Positions 15,794-23,197 of a stretch of DNA of 23,197 nt are shown here, one piece after another. Positions within the stretch are counted from its first letter, which is position 1. The number at the start of each line of letters is the position of its first letter. Both the position numbers and the translations under genes were made by a program. Origin of the DNA: Lentisphaeria bacterium. GTDB taxonomy: Bacteria > Verrucomicrobiota > Lentisphaeria > Victivallales > Victivallaceae. Below the pieces are notes generated by a model that did no database searches, was not told the origin of the DNA, and saw only the letters and a list, made by a program, of their open reading frames with translations. Location of the stretch: NCBI GenBank assembly GCA_900768515.1, contig CAAGDG010000022.1, positions 1-23,197 on the forward strand. Reading direction: 5' to 3'.

Positions 15794-16351
15794 ATGATGT
15801 ATTATTATCTGTGTTCCTCTCTGCCGAGTCTGGCGTTCGGCAAGAGTGCGCCGTTGACGGCTGCCGAATTTGACGCGCTTTGCGCGGAGTCGCTGGCGCC
15901 GGCGGAGTATGAGCGGCTGCTGAGCTGTCCGACGCTGCGGGTCCCGCGCGATCCGGATGCCTCGCTGCGGCTGCCGCCGGTTTACGCCGCCTACACCCGG
16001 TTCGAACAGTATCTGCGCACCCGGATTGCTCAGCGCCGGACCGGGCGCGAGGAGGACAAGGCGGAGCCGCTTCCCGATCCTGCGGAGTATTTCGGGGAGG
16101 TGGATTTCGGTCTTGGTTCAGCCGCGTCGGCCGATCCGCTTGAGCGGGAAAAACTGGTGGACCGGATCCGCTGGAACCGGCTCGATGATCTCGGCGCGGG
16201 GCATGAATTTGATTTCGACGCGCTCTGCGTCTACCGGCTGCGGTTGCTGATTCTGGACAAATATCGGGATCGGCGGCAGGAGACGGGACGCGAAAACTTT
16301 GAAGCCGCCGCCGGGCGGATTTCCGGGGCTGCCCCGGTTGAAAAGAACTAA
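15794..16351 (+). CDS. DUF2764 family protein of the V-ATPase operon
   Basis: A 185-residue soluble protein starting MMYYYLCSSLPSLAFG, the characteristic opening of DUF2764. Proteins of this family lie between subunits E and A in V-type ATPase operons of chlamydiae, some Bacteroidetes and other bacteria, as here. No catalytic motif is visible; the sequence is helix-rich with conserved-looking tyrosines, a YTRFEQYLRTRIAQ helix, a WNRLDDLGAGHEFDFDALCVYRLRLLIL segment split across 150-180, and a variable tail. Its constant position suggests an accessory or structural subunit, perhaps filling the place of subunit C or F, which are not found in this cluster. That role is inference. The ATG at 15794 has a weak SD; a second ATG follows directly. 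Confidence 0.82.
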   Translation: MMYYYLCSSLPSLAFGKSAPLTAAEFDALCAESLAPAEYERLLSCPTLRVPRDPDASLRLPPVYAAYTRFEQYLRTRIAQRRTGREEDKAEPLPDPAEYFGEVDFGLGSAASADPLEREKLVDRIRWNRLDDLGAGHEFDFDALCVYRLRLLILDKYRDRRQETGRENFEAAAGRISGAAPVEKN

Positions 16352-16377
16352 TATTCCACGATTCAGGAGTTTGAATA

Positions 16378-18120
16378 ATGGCAGAGGTCAAAAGTACCGG
16401 AAAGGTGGTCGGTGTCAACGGGAACCTGATGACCGTTGAATTTCCGGACCGCGTGATGCAGAACGAGGTGGCGTTCGCCAAGGTCGGCGGCGTCAGGCTG
16501 AAGTGCGAGGTGATCCGGGTGCGCGGGAACCGCGCCGATCTGCAGGTGTTCGAGAGCACCAACGGGATTCGGATCGGCGACGAGATCGAATTCACCGGCG
16601 AACTGCTCAGCGTCGAGCTCGGGCCGGGGCTGTTGACCCAGGTTTACGACGGACTTCAGAATCCGTTGAATCTGCTGGCGGAAAAGTCCGGGTTCTTCCT
16701 GCAGCGCGGCGTCTATCTGCGGGCGCTCGACCGCGAACGGAAGTGGGCGTACACTCCGATCGTCAAGGTCGGAGACAAACTCCGCGCCGGCGACCGGATC
16801 GGACACGTGCCGGAGGGAATCGTCAAACACTACATCATGCTCCCGCTGCTCTGGAAGGGGGAGTGGACCGTCGAGAGCGCCGCTCCGGCCGGAGAGCTGA
16901 CCATCGACGACACGGTCGCGGTGGTCCGCAACGAGCAGGGCGAGAGCCGCAAGGTCACGATGACCCAGTTCTGGCCGGTCAAGATTCCGATCTCCGACTA
17001 TGCGGAGAAGCTGCTTCCGAACCGGACCATGATTACGCAGCAGCGTTCGATCGACACCTTTTTCCCGGTGGCGGTGGGCGGCACCTTCTGCACGCCCGGC
17101 CCCTTTGGCGCGGGCAAGACGGTGCTGCAGCACGCGATCAGCCGTTACGCGGAGGCCGACGTGGTGATCATCGCCGCCTGCGGGGAACGCGCCGGCGAGG
17201 TGGTGGAAATTCTGCGCGAATTTCCGGAGCTGGAGGACCCCCGGACCGGGCAGCCGCTGATGAACCGTTCGGTCATCATCTGCAACACCAGTTCGATGCC
17301 GGTGGCCGCGCGCGAGGCGTCGGTCTACACCGCGGTGACGCTGGCGGAATACTACCGGCAGATGGGGCTCAATACGCTGCTGCTGGCCGACTCGACCAGC
17401 CGCTGGGCGCAGGCGCTGCGCGAGATGTCCGGCCGTCTGGAGGAGATCCCGGGCGAGGAGGCGTTCCCTGCCTATCTGGAGTCGCTGATCGCCAGTTTCT
17501 ACGAACGGGCCGGCCTGGTGCGGCTGCGGACCGGCGAGACCGGTTCGGTGACCATCGGCGGCGCGGTTTCCCCGGCCGGCGGCAACTTTGAAGAGCCGGT
17601 GACGCAGGCGACGCTGAAGGTGGTCGGTGCGTTTCTGGGGCTGTCGCGTGAACGTTCCGATGCGCGGCGCTATCCGGCGATTCATCCGCTGGACAGCTGG
17701 AGCAAATACAAGAGCGTGGTCGACGCCGGGGAGCTGGAGGCGGCGCGCAACGTTCTGCGCCGCGGATCCGAGGTCAACCAGATGATGAAGGTGATCGGCG
17801 AGGAGGGAACCAGTCTCGACGACTTCCTGTTCTACCTCAAGAGTGAGTTCCTCGACTATGTCTATCTGCAGCAGAACACCTTTGACGAGGTGGACGGCGC
17901 GACCAGCGCGGAGCGGCAGCGTTACATGTTCGACCGGATTTCGAAGGTTCTCAACGGGAGCTTCTCGTTCCCGGACAAGGATACCGCGCGGCGCTACTTC
18001 CTCGAACTGCGCCAGATGTTTATGGACCTCAACTATCTGCCGATGGATTCCGAGGAGTTCCGGAAGCAGGAGGCCGGGATCGAAGCGAAAATTGCGGAAC
18101 GGAGTGCGGCAAATGCGTAA
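16378..18120 (+). CDS. atpA: V-type ATP synthase subunit A (catalytic)
   Basis: A 580-residue catalytic subunit of normal length. Walker A is GPFGAGKT (241-248, K247), the catalytic glutamate is E270 in CGERAGE, and Walker B ends at D338 in LLLADSTSRWAQALREMS. The N-terminal beta-barrel (about 1-75) and the long non-homologous insertion of V/A-type A subunits (about 110-190) are present, which separates it from F-type beta. ATG 16378 has AGGAG (16365-16369) eight nt upstream. The 3' end overlaps the start of subunit B by eight nt. It hydrolyses or synthesises ATP in the V1 head; direction in this organism is unknown. Confidence 0.98.
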   Translation: MAEVKSTGKVVGVNGNLMTVEFPDRVMQNEVAFAKVGGVRLKCEVIRVRGNRADLQVFESTNGIRIGDEIEFTGELLSVELGPGLLTQVYDGLQNPLNLLAEKSGFFLQRGVYLRALDRERKWAYTPIVKVGDKLRAGDRIGHVPEGIVKHYIMLPLLWKGEWTVESAAPAGELTIDDTVAVVRNEQGESRKVTMTQFWPVKIPISDYAEKLLPNRTMITQQRSIDTFFPVAVGGTFCTPGPFGAGKTVLQHAISRYAEADVVIIAACGERAGEVVEILREFPELEDPRTGQPLMNRSVIICNTSSMPVAAREASVYTAVTLAEYYRQMGLNTLLLADSTSRWAQALREMSGRLEEIPGEEAFPAYLESLIASFYERAGLVRLRTGETGSVTIGGAVSPAGGNFEEPVTQATLKVVGAFLGLSRERSDARRYPAIHPLDSWSKYKSVVDAGELEAARNVLRRGSEVNQMMKVIGEEGTSLDDFLFYLKSEFLDYVYLQQNTFDEVDGATSAERQRYMFDRISKVLNGSFSFPDKDTARRYFLELRQMFMDLNYLPMDSEEFRKQEAGIEAKIAERSAANA

Positions 18121-19411
18121 AGTTTATCACAAGATCATCCATATCGCCGGCAACGTCATCACGGTGGAGGCCGACGACGTCGCCTACAATGAACTTGCGG
18201 AAGTGACCAGTGCGCGGGGAGTCTCTCTTGCGCAGGTGATCCGGCTCGCCGACGGCAAGGTGTCGCTGCAGGTGTTCGCGGGAAGCCGCGGCATCAGCAC
18301 CGGGGACCAGGTGCGTTTTCTCGGTCGTCCGATGCAGGTGTCGGGTTCGGAGGCGCTGCTGGGGCGGGTTTTCACCGGCCGCGGGACGCCGCGTGACGGC
18401 CGTCCGCCGGTGGATTCCGACATGATCGAGATCGGCGGGCCTTCGGTGAATCCGGCGAAGCGGGTGATTCCGCGGCACATGATCCGGACCAACATCCCGA
18501 TGATCGATGTGTTCAACACCCTGGTCGAATCGCAGAAGCTGCCGATCTTTTCGATCGCCGGCGAACCGTACAACGAGCTTCTGGCACGGATTGCGCTGCA
18601 GGCCGAGGTCGACGTGATCATCCTCGGCGGCATGGGGATCAAGCACGACGACTACCTGACCATGAGGAATACGCTCGATGAACACGGCGCCCTTTCGCGC
18701 ACGGTGATGTTCATCCACACCGCCGCGGACCCGGTGGTGGAGTGTCTGATGGTTCCGGATATGTCGCTGGCGGTGGCGGAAGGGTATGCGCTGGCCGGAA
18801 AGCGGGTGCTGGTGCTGCTGACCGACATGACCAACTTCGCCGACGCGCTCAAGGAGATCGCGATCACGATGGAGCAGATTCCGGCGACCCGCGGTTATCC
18901 GGGCGACCTCTACAGCCAGCTGGCCAGCCGCTATGAGAAGGCGGTGGACTTCGACGGCGCCGGTTCGATCACGATTCTGGCGGTGACGACGATGCCGGGC
19001 GACGACGTGACCCACCCGGTTCCGGACAACACCGGATACATTACCGAGGGGCAGTTCTATCTGCGGAACGGGCGCATTGAGCCGTTCGGTTCGCTGTCGC
19101 GGTTGAAGCAGCAGGTCAACGGCAAGACCCGTCCCGACCACCGCGCGATCATGGACTCGATGATCCGGCTCTATTCCGACTACAAGAGCACGCTCGAAAA
19201 GCAGTCGATGGGGTTCCAGATGAGCGCCTGGGACAACAAGCTGCTCCGTTACGGCAAGCTCTTCGAACAGGGGATGATGGACCTCTCGGTGAACATCCCG
19301 CTGGAGGAGGCGCTCGATCTGGGGTGGAAGATTCTGGCGGATTGCTTCGAGCGCAGTGAAGTCGGCATCAAGACCGACCTGGTTGAGCAGTACTGGCCGA
19401 AATCGAAATAA
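18113..19411 (+). CDS. atpB: V-type ATP synthase subunit B (regulatory)
   Basis: A 432-residue non-catalytic nucleotide-binding subunit. It lacks a Walker A lysine: the P-loop position reads FSIAGEPYNELLARIALQ, as expected for subunit B. It keeps MRKVYHKIIHIAGNV at the N-terminus, LTDMTNFADALKEI, and ATRGYPGDLYSQLASRYE, all typical of B subunits. The start at ATG 18113 overlaps the end of subunit A (stop 18118-18120) by eight nt, with GGAG (18101-18104) eight nt upstream, implying coupled translation. The frame is open upstream but those codons lie inside atpA. With subunit A it forms the alternating A3B3 head. Confidence 0.97.
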   Translation: MRKVYHKIIHIAGNVITVEADDVAYNELAEVTSARGVSLAQVIRLADGKVSLQVFAGSRGISTGDQVRFLGRPMQVSGSEALLGRVFTGRGTPRDGRPPVDSDMIEIGGPSVNPAKRVIPRHMIRTNIPMIDVFNTLVESQKLPIFSIAGEPYNELLARIALQAEVDVIILGGMGIKHDDYLTMRNTLDEHGALSRTVMFIHTAADPVVECLMVPDMSLAVAEGYALAGKRVLVLLTDMTNFADALKEIAITMEQIPATRGYPGDLYSQLASRYEKAVDFDGAGSITILAVTTMPGDDVTHPVPDNTGYITEGQFYLRNGRIEPFGSLSRLKQQVNGKTRPDHRAIMDSMIRLYSDYKSTLEKQSMGFQMSAWDNKLLRYGKLFEQGMMDLSVNIPLEEALDLGWKILADCFERSEVGIKTDLVEQYWPKSK

Positions 19412-19423
19412 CGGACTGTTTTC

Positions 19424-20035
19424 ATGGCCAAGATCAAGTTCACCAAAACCGAGCTGAAGAAACAGCAGGATGCGCAGAAGCAGTTTCTGCGGTTTCTGCC
19501 GACGCTTCAGCTCAAGAAGCAGCAGCTCCAGATGGAGGTGCGCCAGAGCACCGCGCAGCTGGAAGCCAACCTGGCCGCTCAGCGCGAACTGGTCGCGCGG
19601 ATGGCCGGATTCCTCGAACTCTTCGGAAACGACGAGGCGCTTGCGTTTCTGGAGAGCCGGGTGAAGATCCGTTCGGTGAAGAAGGGGGTCGCGAACATCG
19701 CGGGAATTTCGATTCCGGTGTTCGACCAGGTGGATTTCGAGCCGATCGGCTGGGATTTGTTCGACACCGACTGGTATGTCGATGATGCGGTCCAGGCGCT
19801 GCGGGACGCGGTTTCGCTGCGCGAGGCATACAAAGTGCTGGAGGAGCAGCACCGTCTGCTTTCCGCCGAACTGCGCACGACCAGCCAGAGGGTGAACCTC
19901 TTTGAGAAGGTGAAGATTCCGGAATGCCGCGAGAACATCCGGCGGATCCGGATCATGCTGGGCGATCTCGAAACCAGTGCGGTGGCCCGTTCCAAAATCG
20001 CCAAGCGGAAAGCTGAGAGCGCGGAATCCGCGTGA
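19424..20035 (+). CDS. atpD: V-type ATP synthase subunit D (central rotor)
   Basis: A 203-residue protein of the usual D-subunit size. It opens with AKIKFTKTELKKQQDAQKQF, a family-typical start, continues as a long helix to about 75, has a central less regular part, and ends in a second long helix (about 135-195; VNLFEKVKIPECRENIRRIR). The two helices form the antiparallel coiled-coil axle inside the A3B3 head. It lies 12 nt after subunit B and is the last recognisable ATPase gene; subunits I and K, which follow D in the chlamydial gene order, are not present in the next 3 kb. SD is weak (GGAC). The following 198 nt hold no gene, a short stem at 20124-20143 and a promoter. Confidence 0.94.
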   Translation: MAKIKFTKTELKKQQDAQKQFLRFLPTLQLKKQQLQMEVRQSTAQLEANLAAQRELVARMAGFLELFGNDEALAFLESRVKIRSVKKGVANIAGISIPVFDQVDFEPIGWDLFDTDWYVDDAVQALRDAVSLREAYKVLEEQHRLLSAELRTTSQRVNLFEKVKIPECRENIRRIRIMLGDLETSAVARSKIAKRKAESAESA

Positions 20036-20169
20036 CGGTTTGCTCGCGATTTCTGAGTTTCTGCGGCGGGGAGGAGAGGCGTGCTCCATCCCTGCCGTTT
20101 TCGTTCCGGGGGGCGTCGGGGGACGCGGACGATCTGCTCCGCGGAATTTCATGTATCTTGTTCCTGCGC

Positions 20170-20197
20170 TTGATTTATTGCAAAAAGCGTGTATACT
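20170..20197 (+). promoter_or_regulatory. Promoter of the Bax-inhibitor-1 family gene
   Basis: TTGATT (20170-20175) and TATACT (20192-20197) are separated by 16 nt, the same layout as the pseudopilin promoter. Transcription would start near 20204, about 30 nt before the ATG. Confidence 0.65.
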
Positions 20198-20233
20198 ATT
20201 TTTTGTACCACAACTAACGGGAGGAAATTGCAT

Positions 20234-20965
20234 ATGAACGAACATCAATATGATCGGGCGCCTGCCGCGCTTGAGGTCGGCGCCTCTTCGGGGATCGATG
20301 CGCAGACCGGTTTCATCAACCGCGTCTACGGCTGGATGACGCTGGGGCTGGCCATCACCGGGGCGACCGCCTGGTTTGTCGCGGGCAACGAGGCGATCCG
20401 GCAGCTGATCTTCGGCAGCCGGGGCGGGTATCTGGTCCTGGTCATCGCGACTTTTCTGGTGGTAATCGGGCTTTCGGCGGCGATCAACCGGATTTCGGCG
20501 GCCGCGGCGGGGGCCGGATTTATCTTCTTCTCCGTTTTGAATGGAGCGATGCTCTCTTCGGTGTTTCTGGTGTACGAGCTTGGTTCGATTGCGACGACCT
20601 TTTTCGCAACCAGCGGCACTTTCGGCGTGATGAGTCTTTACGGTTACCTGACCAGGCGCGATCTGACCACGATCGGCAATCTGGCGTTGATGGGGCTGCT
20701 GGGTGTGATCATCGCCTCGCTGCTCAACATGATCTGGTACAGTTCGAAAATTGACCTGATCATCAGCTACATCGGACTGGCGATTTTCGTGGTCCTGACC
20801 GCATACGACACGCAGAAGATCAAGCGGCTTTCTCTTGCTATCGGTGACGGGGAGGTTGAAGCGGAGGCCGGGAAAAAGTACGCGATCATCGGCGCCCTGG
20901 AGCTTTATCTTGATTTTATCAACATCTTCCTGTACCTGCTTCGTCTTTTCGGCAACCGCCGCTGA
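20234..20965 (+). CDS. Bax inhibitor-1 / YccA family membrane protein
   Basis: A 243-residue protein with about seven hydrophobic segments after a hydrophilic N-terminus of 30 residues. INRVYGWMTLGLAITGATAWFV is the family-typical first helix (shown here as its two halves INRVYGWMTL and GLAITGATAWFV). The signature near the C-terminus is also present: LTAYDTQKIKRLS, where the Asp of YDTQ and the last-loop ALELYLDFINIFLYLLR are conserved. Relatives include E. coli YbhL/YccA and B. subtilis YetJ, a pH-sensitive calcium leak channel. ATG 20234 has a strong SD (GGGAGGA, 20219-20225) eight nt upstream. It has its own promoter and terminator, so it is an independent gene rather than part of the ATPase operon. 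Physiological role unknown. Confidence 0.93.
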   Translation: MNEHQYDRAPAALEVGASSGIDAQTGFINRVYGWMTLGLAITGATAWFVAGNEAIRQLIFGSRGGYLVLVIATFLVVIGLSAAINRISAAAAGAGFIFFSVLNGAMLSSVFLVYELGSIATTFFATSGTFGVMSLYGYLTRRDLTTIGNLALMGLLGVIIASLLNMIWYSSKIDLIISYIGLAIFVVLTAYDTQKIKRLSLAIGDGEVEAEAGKKYAIIGALELYLDFINIFLYLLRLFGNRR

Positions 20966-20979
20966 CGCAGGAACTTTCC

Positions 20980-21007
20980 GCCGCCCTCCATTCAGGGCGG
21001 CCTTTTT
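20980..21007 (+). terminator. Rho-independent terminator of the Bax-inhibitor-1 gene
   Basis: GCCGCCCT (20980-20987) pairs perfectly with AGGGCGGC (20994-21001) around a 6-nt loop and is followed by CTTTTT, 14 nt after the stop codon. Confidence 0.92.
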
Positions 21008-21056
21008 CTGAAACGCAAAATGCAACCGATTGGATTTAGATTGGAGTGAAATAGAA

Positions 21057-23197
21057 ATGGCCAAGGTTTTTCATCTGTTGGCGAATGCGCATCTTGATCC
21101 GGTCTGGCTCTGGGACCGGGAGGAGGGGTTGAACGAGGGAATCAAGACCTGCCGGACCATGGTCGCGCTGCTGGAGGAGTACCCCGAACTCTGCTTCAAC
21201 CGGGGGGAGGCCTCCATCTACGCCCGGATTGAAGAGGCCGATCCCGAATTGTTTGAAAAGATCCGCGCCCTGATCCGCGAGGGGCGCTGGGGCGTGGTCG
21301 GCGGCAACTGGATCCAGCCGGACCAGAATCTGGCGGAGAGCGCCTCGATGCTCCACCAGTACCGTCTGGGGCAGACCTATTTTCTGGAACGTTTCGGTTT
21401 TGCTGCGGCCACCGGCTGGGCGGCGGATCCATTCGGTCACAGCGCCGGGACGCCGGAGCTGCTGGCGGCCGCCGGACTGCGGCGGTTCTCCTTCAACCGT
21501 CCGCAGCCCTATCTGGTTCCGCTGCCGGGCGAGCTCTTCTACTGGACCGGAGCGGGCGGCAGCCGGGTGCTGGCCTCCCGGCTCGATATCGGCTGGTACG
21601 GTTCCAACCGGGACGAGATGCCGCGCCGCCTCGACGCCGCGCTGGCCGGCTACACCGATCCCCGGCGGACTCATTTCGCCATCGGTTTCGGGCTGGGCGA
21701 CCACGGCGGCGGCGCTTCCCGCCGGCAGATCGAAGAGGCGATGGCGTGGGCGCGGAAGCATCCTGAGGTGGAAGTCCGTTTCAGTACCTTCGACCGTTAC
21801 TTCGAGGCGGTCGAGGCGGAGATTGCCGCCGGGCTGGAAGTGCCCTCCTGGTCGGGGGAACTCAACTACTGTCTGCGTGGCTGCTACGCTTCGAATGCCC
21901 GGTTCAAGCGGCAGTTCCGACGTGCCGAACAGTCCGCGCGTCTGGCGGACCGGGTTGAAGGCATGGTGCTCCGGGAGCGGGGAGGAAAGCCCGCCGGAAA
22001 CCGTGCGGAATGGGAGAGCATCGCCTTCAACAGTTTTCACGATATTCTGCCGGGCACCTGCCTTGAACGTTCGATGCATCTGGCGATCGATGAACTTGGC
22101 GGCGCCGTGGACCGGGCCGAACGCCGGACCTATGCCGCGCTGAACCGTCTGGCGGCCGCGGTTGACGTCAAGGTTCCGCGGCCGGGGACCGACGAGCCGG
22201 AGATGGTTGCGACGGTTCTCTTCAATCCCAGCCCGGTTCCCTACCGGGGCGCGGTGGAGGTGGAGGCCAGTCTCGACTACCGGCCGATCGAGACGATTCC
22301 GGTGGAGACCGACTGCCTGGAACTTTTCGATGACAACGACAAGCCGCTGTTCTTTCAGGAGATTGCGGTCGAACACCATTCGATGCCGCAGGTGCTCTGG
22401 CGGCGCCGGGTGCTTTTCCGGACCGAGCTGCCGCCTTTCGGCTGGAAGCTGGTCAAACTGGGTGCGCACGCCCGGCCGCGCCGTGCCGCGGCTCCCTCCG
22501 GCGTTCCCGCCACCGCGATTTCCGACTGCGCAATCGGCAACGGAAAGCTGGAAATCTTTGCCGAACCCGGTTCCTCCCGGATACTGATCCACCGGCCTGA
22601 ACTGCCTCCGGTTCCGCTCTCGCTGGCGCTCTATGAAGATCCCTACGGTTCCTGGGGCGATATGACCGAACGGGATACGTTCGGTCCCGACGAGGTACTG
22701 GAGGTCTGGAGAATCCGCCGGAGCCGGGTGATCGAATCCGGTCCGGAACGCGCCGCGCTCTGGGTGGAGCTTGCCGGCGGCAGTTCGCGGATCGCCCTGA
22801 CCTTCCGCCTGGTGCGGGAGGAGTCGTGTTTCACGGCTTCGGGCCGGCTGCTCTGGGCGGACCGCTCCGCCCGCCTCAAACTGCGTTTCCCGGCAGGCGA
22901 CGCGGTGGTGTACGATGTCCCCGGTGGCGAAGCCCGGCGTACTGTGACCGGTCAGGTGCCCGGCATCCGTTATGCGAAGGTCGAGGGCGGCGCGTTCCGT
23001 TGCGGTTTCGCATCCAACGCCGGCTACAGCTATGAGAATGGATTCGGCTTCTTTGCGCAGACGCTGGCCCGCGGCAACCGGTTCGCCACCGATATTGTCA
23101 GCGGTCCGGAGTTTGCGCCGGAACGGGCGTCGGAACAGGGGGAACTGCGGTTTGATTTCGCCTGGAGCGGCGATCCCGAGGCGGCTCCGGCGCTGGC
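21057..23197 (+). CDS. GH38 alpha-mannosidase, 3' end missing
   Basis: The frame runs from ATG 21057 (GGAG at 21043-21046) to the right edge without a stop, so 713 residues are visible of a family usually 800-1050 long. The N-terminus FHLLANAHLDPVWLW, with H12 and D14, is the GH38 zinc site; D124 in AADPFGHS is the expected catalytic nucleophile and zinc ligand, and H328 in FNSFHDILPGT is the fourth zinc ligand of the helical middle domain. GLGDHGGG (213-220) is also conserved. From about residue 385 the beta-rich C-terminal domains begin. These enzymes remove alpha-linked mannose from glycans. There is no signal peptide, so it is probably cytoplasmic and acts on imported oligosaccharides. 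It follows the terminator at 20980-21007; no clear promoter is seen in the 49-nt gap. Confidence 0.93.
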   Translation, partial: MAKVFHLLANAHLDPVWLWDREEGLNEGIKTCRTMVALLEEYPELCFNRGEASIYARIEEADPELFEKIRALIREGRWGVVGGNWIQPDQNLAESASMLHQYRLGQTYFLERFGFAAATGWAADPFGHSAGTPELLAAAGLRRFSFNRPQPYLVPLPGELFYWTGAGGSRVLASRLDIGWYGSNRDEMPRRLDAALAGYTDPRRTHFAIGFGLGDHGGGASRRQIEEAMAWARKHPEVEVRFSTFDRYFEAVEAEIAAGLEVPSWSGELNYCLRGCYASNARFKRQFRRAEQSARLADRVEGMVLRERGGKPAGNRAEWESIAFNSFHDILPGTCLERSMHLAIDELGGAVDRAERRTYAALNRLAAAVDVKVPRPGTDEPEMVATVLFNPSPVPYRGAVEVEASLDYRPIETIPVETDCLELFDDNDKPLFFQEIAVEHHSMPQVLWRRRVLFRTELPPFGWKLVKLGAHARPRRAAAPSGVPATAISDCAIGNGKLEIFAEPGSSRILIHRPELPPVPLSLALYEDPYGSWGDMTERDTFGPDEVLEVWRIRRSRVIESGPERAALWVELAGGSSRIALTFRLVREESCFTASGRLLWADRSARLKLRFPAGDAVVYDVPGGEARRTVTGQVPGIRYAKVEGGAFRCGFASNAGYSYENGFGFFAQTLARGNRFATDIVSGPEFAPERASEQGELRFDFAWSGDPEAAPAL

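Noticed and set aside
16363..17685. A 440-codon - strand frame opposite atpA
   Set aside because: Antisense register of the catalytic subunit; translation is His/Arg-rich without domain features.
20101..20143. Short stems after atpD (GCGTC/GACGC and CGCGGA/TCCGCG) as an operon terminator
   Set aside because: Stems are only 5-6 bp and lack a following T run; the evidence is too weak to call a terminator.
18029..21064. A 1011-codon open frame on the - strand across atpB, atpD and the Bax-inhibitor gene
   Set aside because: It is the antisense register of three + strand genes that happen to share one frame. It crosses intergenic gaps, a terminator and a promoter, and shows no domain of its own.
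21036..22592. A 518-codon - strand frame opposite the mannosidase
   Set aside because: Antisense shadow of a clear GH38 gene with all zinc ligands.

Overview
The window is GC-rich, gene-dense bacterial DNA. It looks like a member of the PVC group, most likely a Lentisphaerota/Victivallis-like animal-gut or anaerobic polysaccharide degrader. This taxonomic call is inference. It rests on the combination of large secreted glycosidases, a GntR/LacI hybrid regulator, a DUF1559 prepilin-like protein, and a V-type ATPase operon containing DUF2764 in the order seen in chlamydiae. No rRNA, tRNA, CRISPR array, transposase or integrase is recognisable.

Left part (1-8060, all + strand). A clan-A glycoside hydrolase is cut by the left edge and ends at 2205. 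After a strong hairpin comes a MATE-family exporter (2338-3789), then yebC (3872-4627) closed by a good intrinsic terminator. A new promoter appears to drive a compact unit: a hyaluronan/chitin-synthase-like family 2 glycosyltransferase, ruvC, a short TatD-type hydrolase and tcdA. The last two genes overlap by 35 nt. A bidirectional terminator at 8021-8057 separates this unit from the convergent left end of the next block.

Middle part (8105-14930, all - strand). A secreted 1576-residue GH2-type protein sits downstream of a GntR-type HTH/LacI-type sensor regulator, itself downstream of a DUF1559 prepilin-like pseudopilin. The GH2 gene has a near-consensus sigma70-type promoter (TTGACA-17-TATACT) and the pseudopilin gene has TTGATT-16-TATATT. 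The regulator probably senses a sugar and controls the adjacent hydrolase.

Right part (15075-23197, all + strand). A V-type ATPase operon encodes E, a DUF2764 protein, A, B and D, with no membrane subunits I or K next to it. It is followed by a separately promoted Bax-inhibitor-1 family membrane protein with a textbook terminator. Last is a GH38 alpha-mannosidase that runs off the right edge.

I do not see a clearly new multi-gene system. The points most worth a second look are the V1-only ATPase operon with DUF2764, the GH2-type protein with alanine at the usual acid/base position and an unusual modular C-terminus, the glycosyltransferase lacking the usual QxxRW glutamine and sitting between yebC and ruvC, and several palindromes around the regulator. 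All coordinates and motif matches were read by eye; no database search was run.
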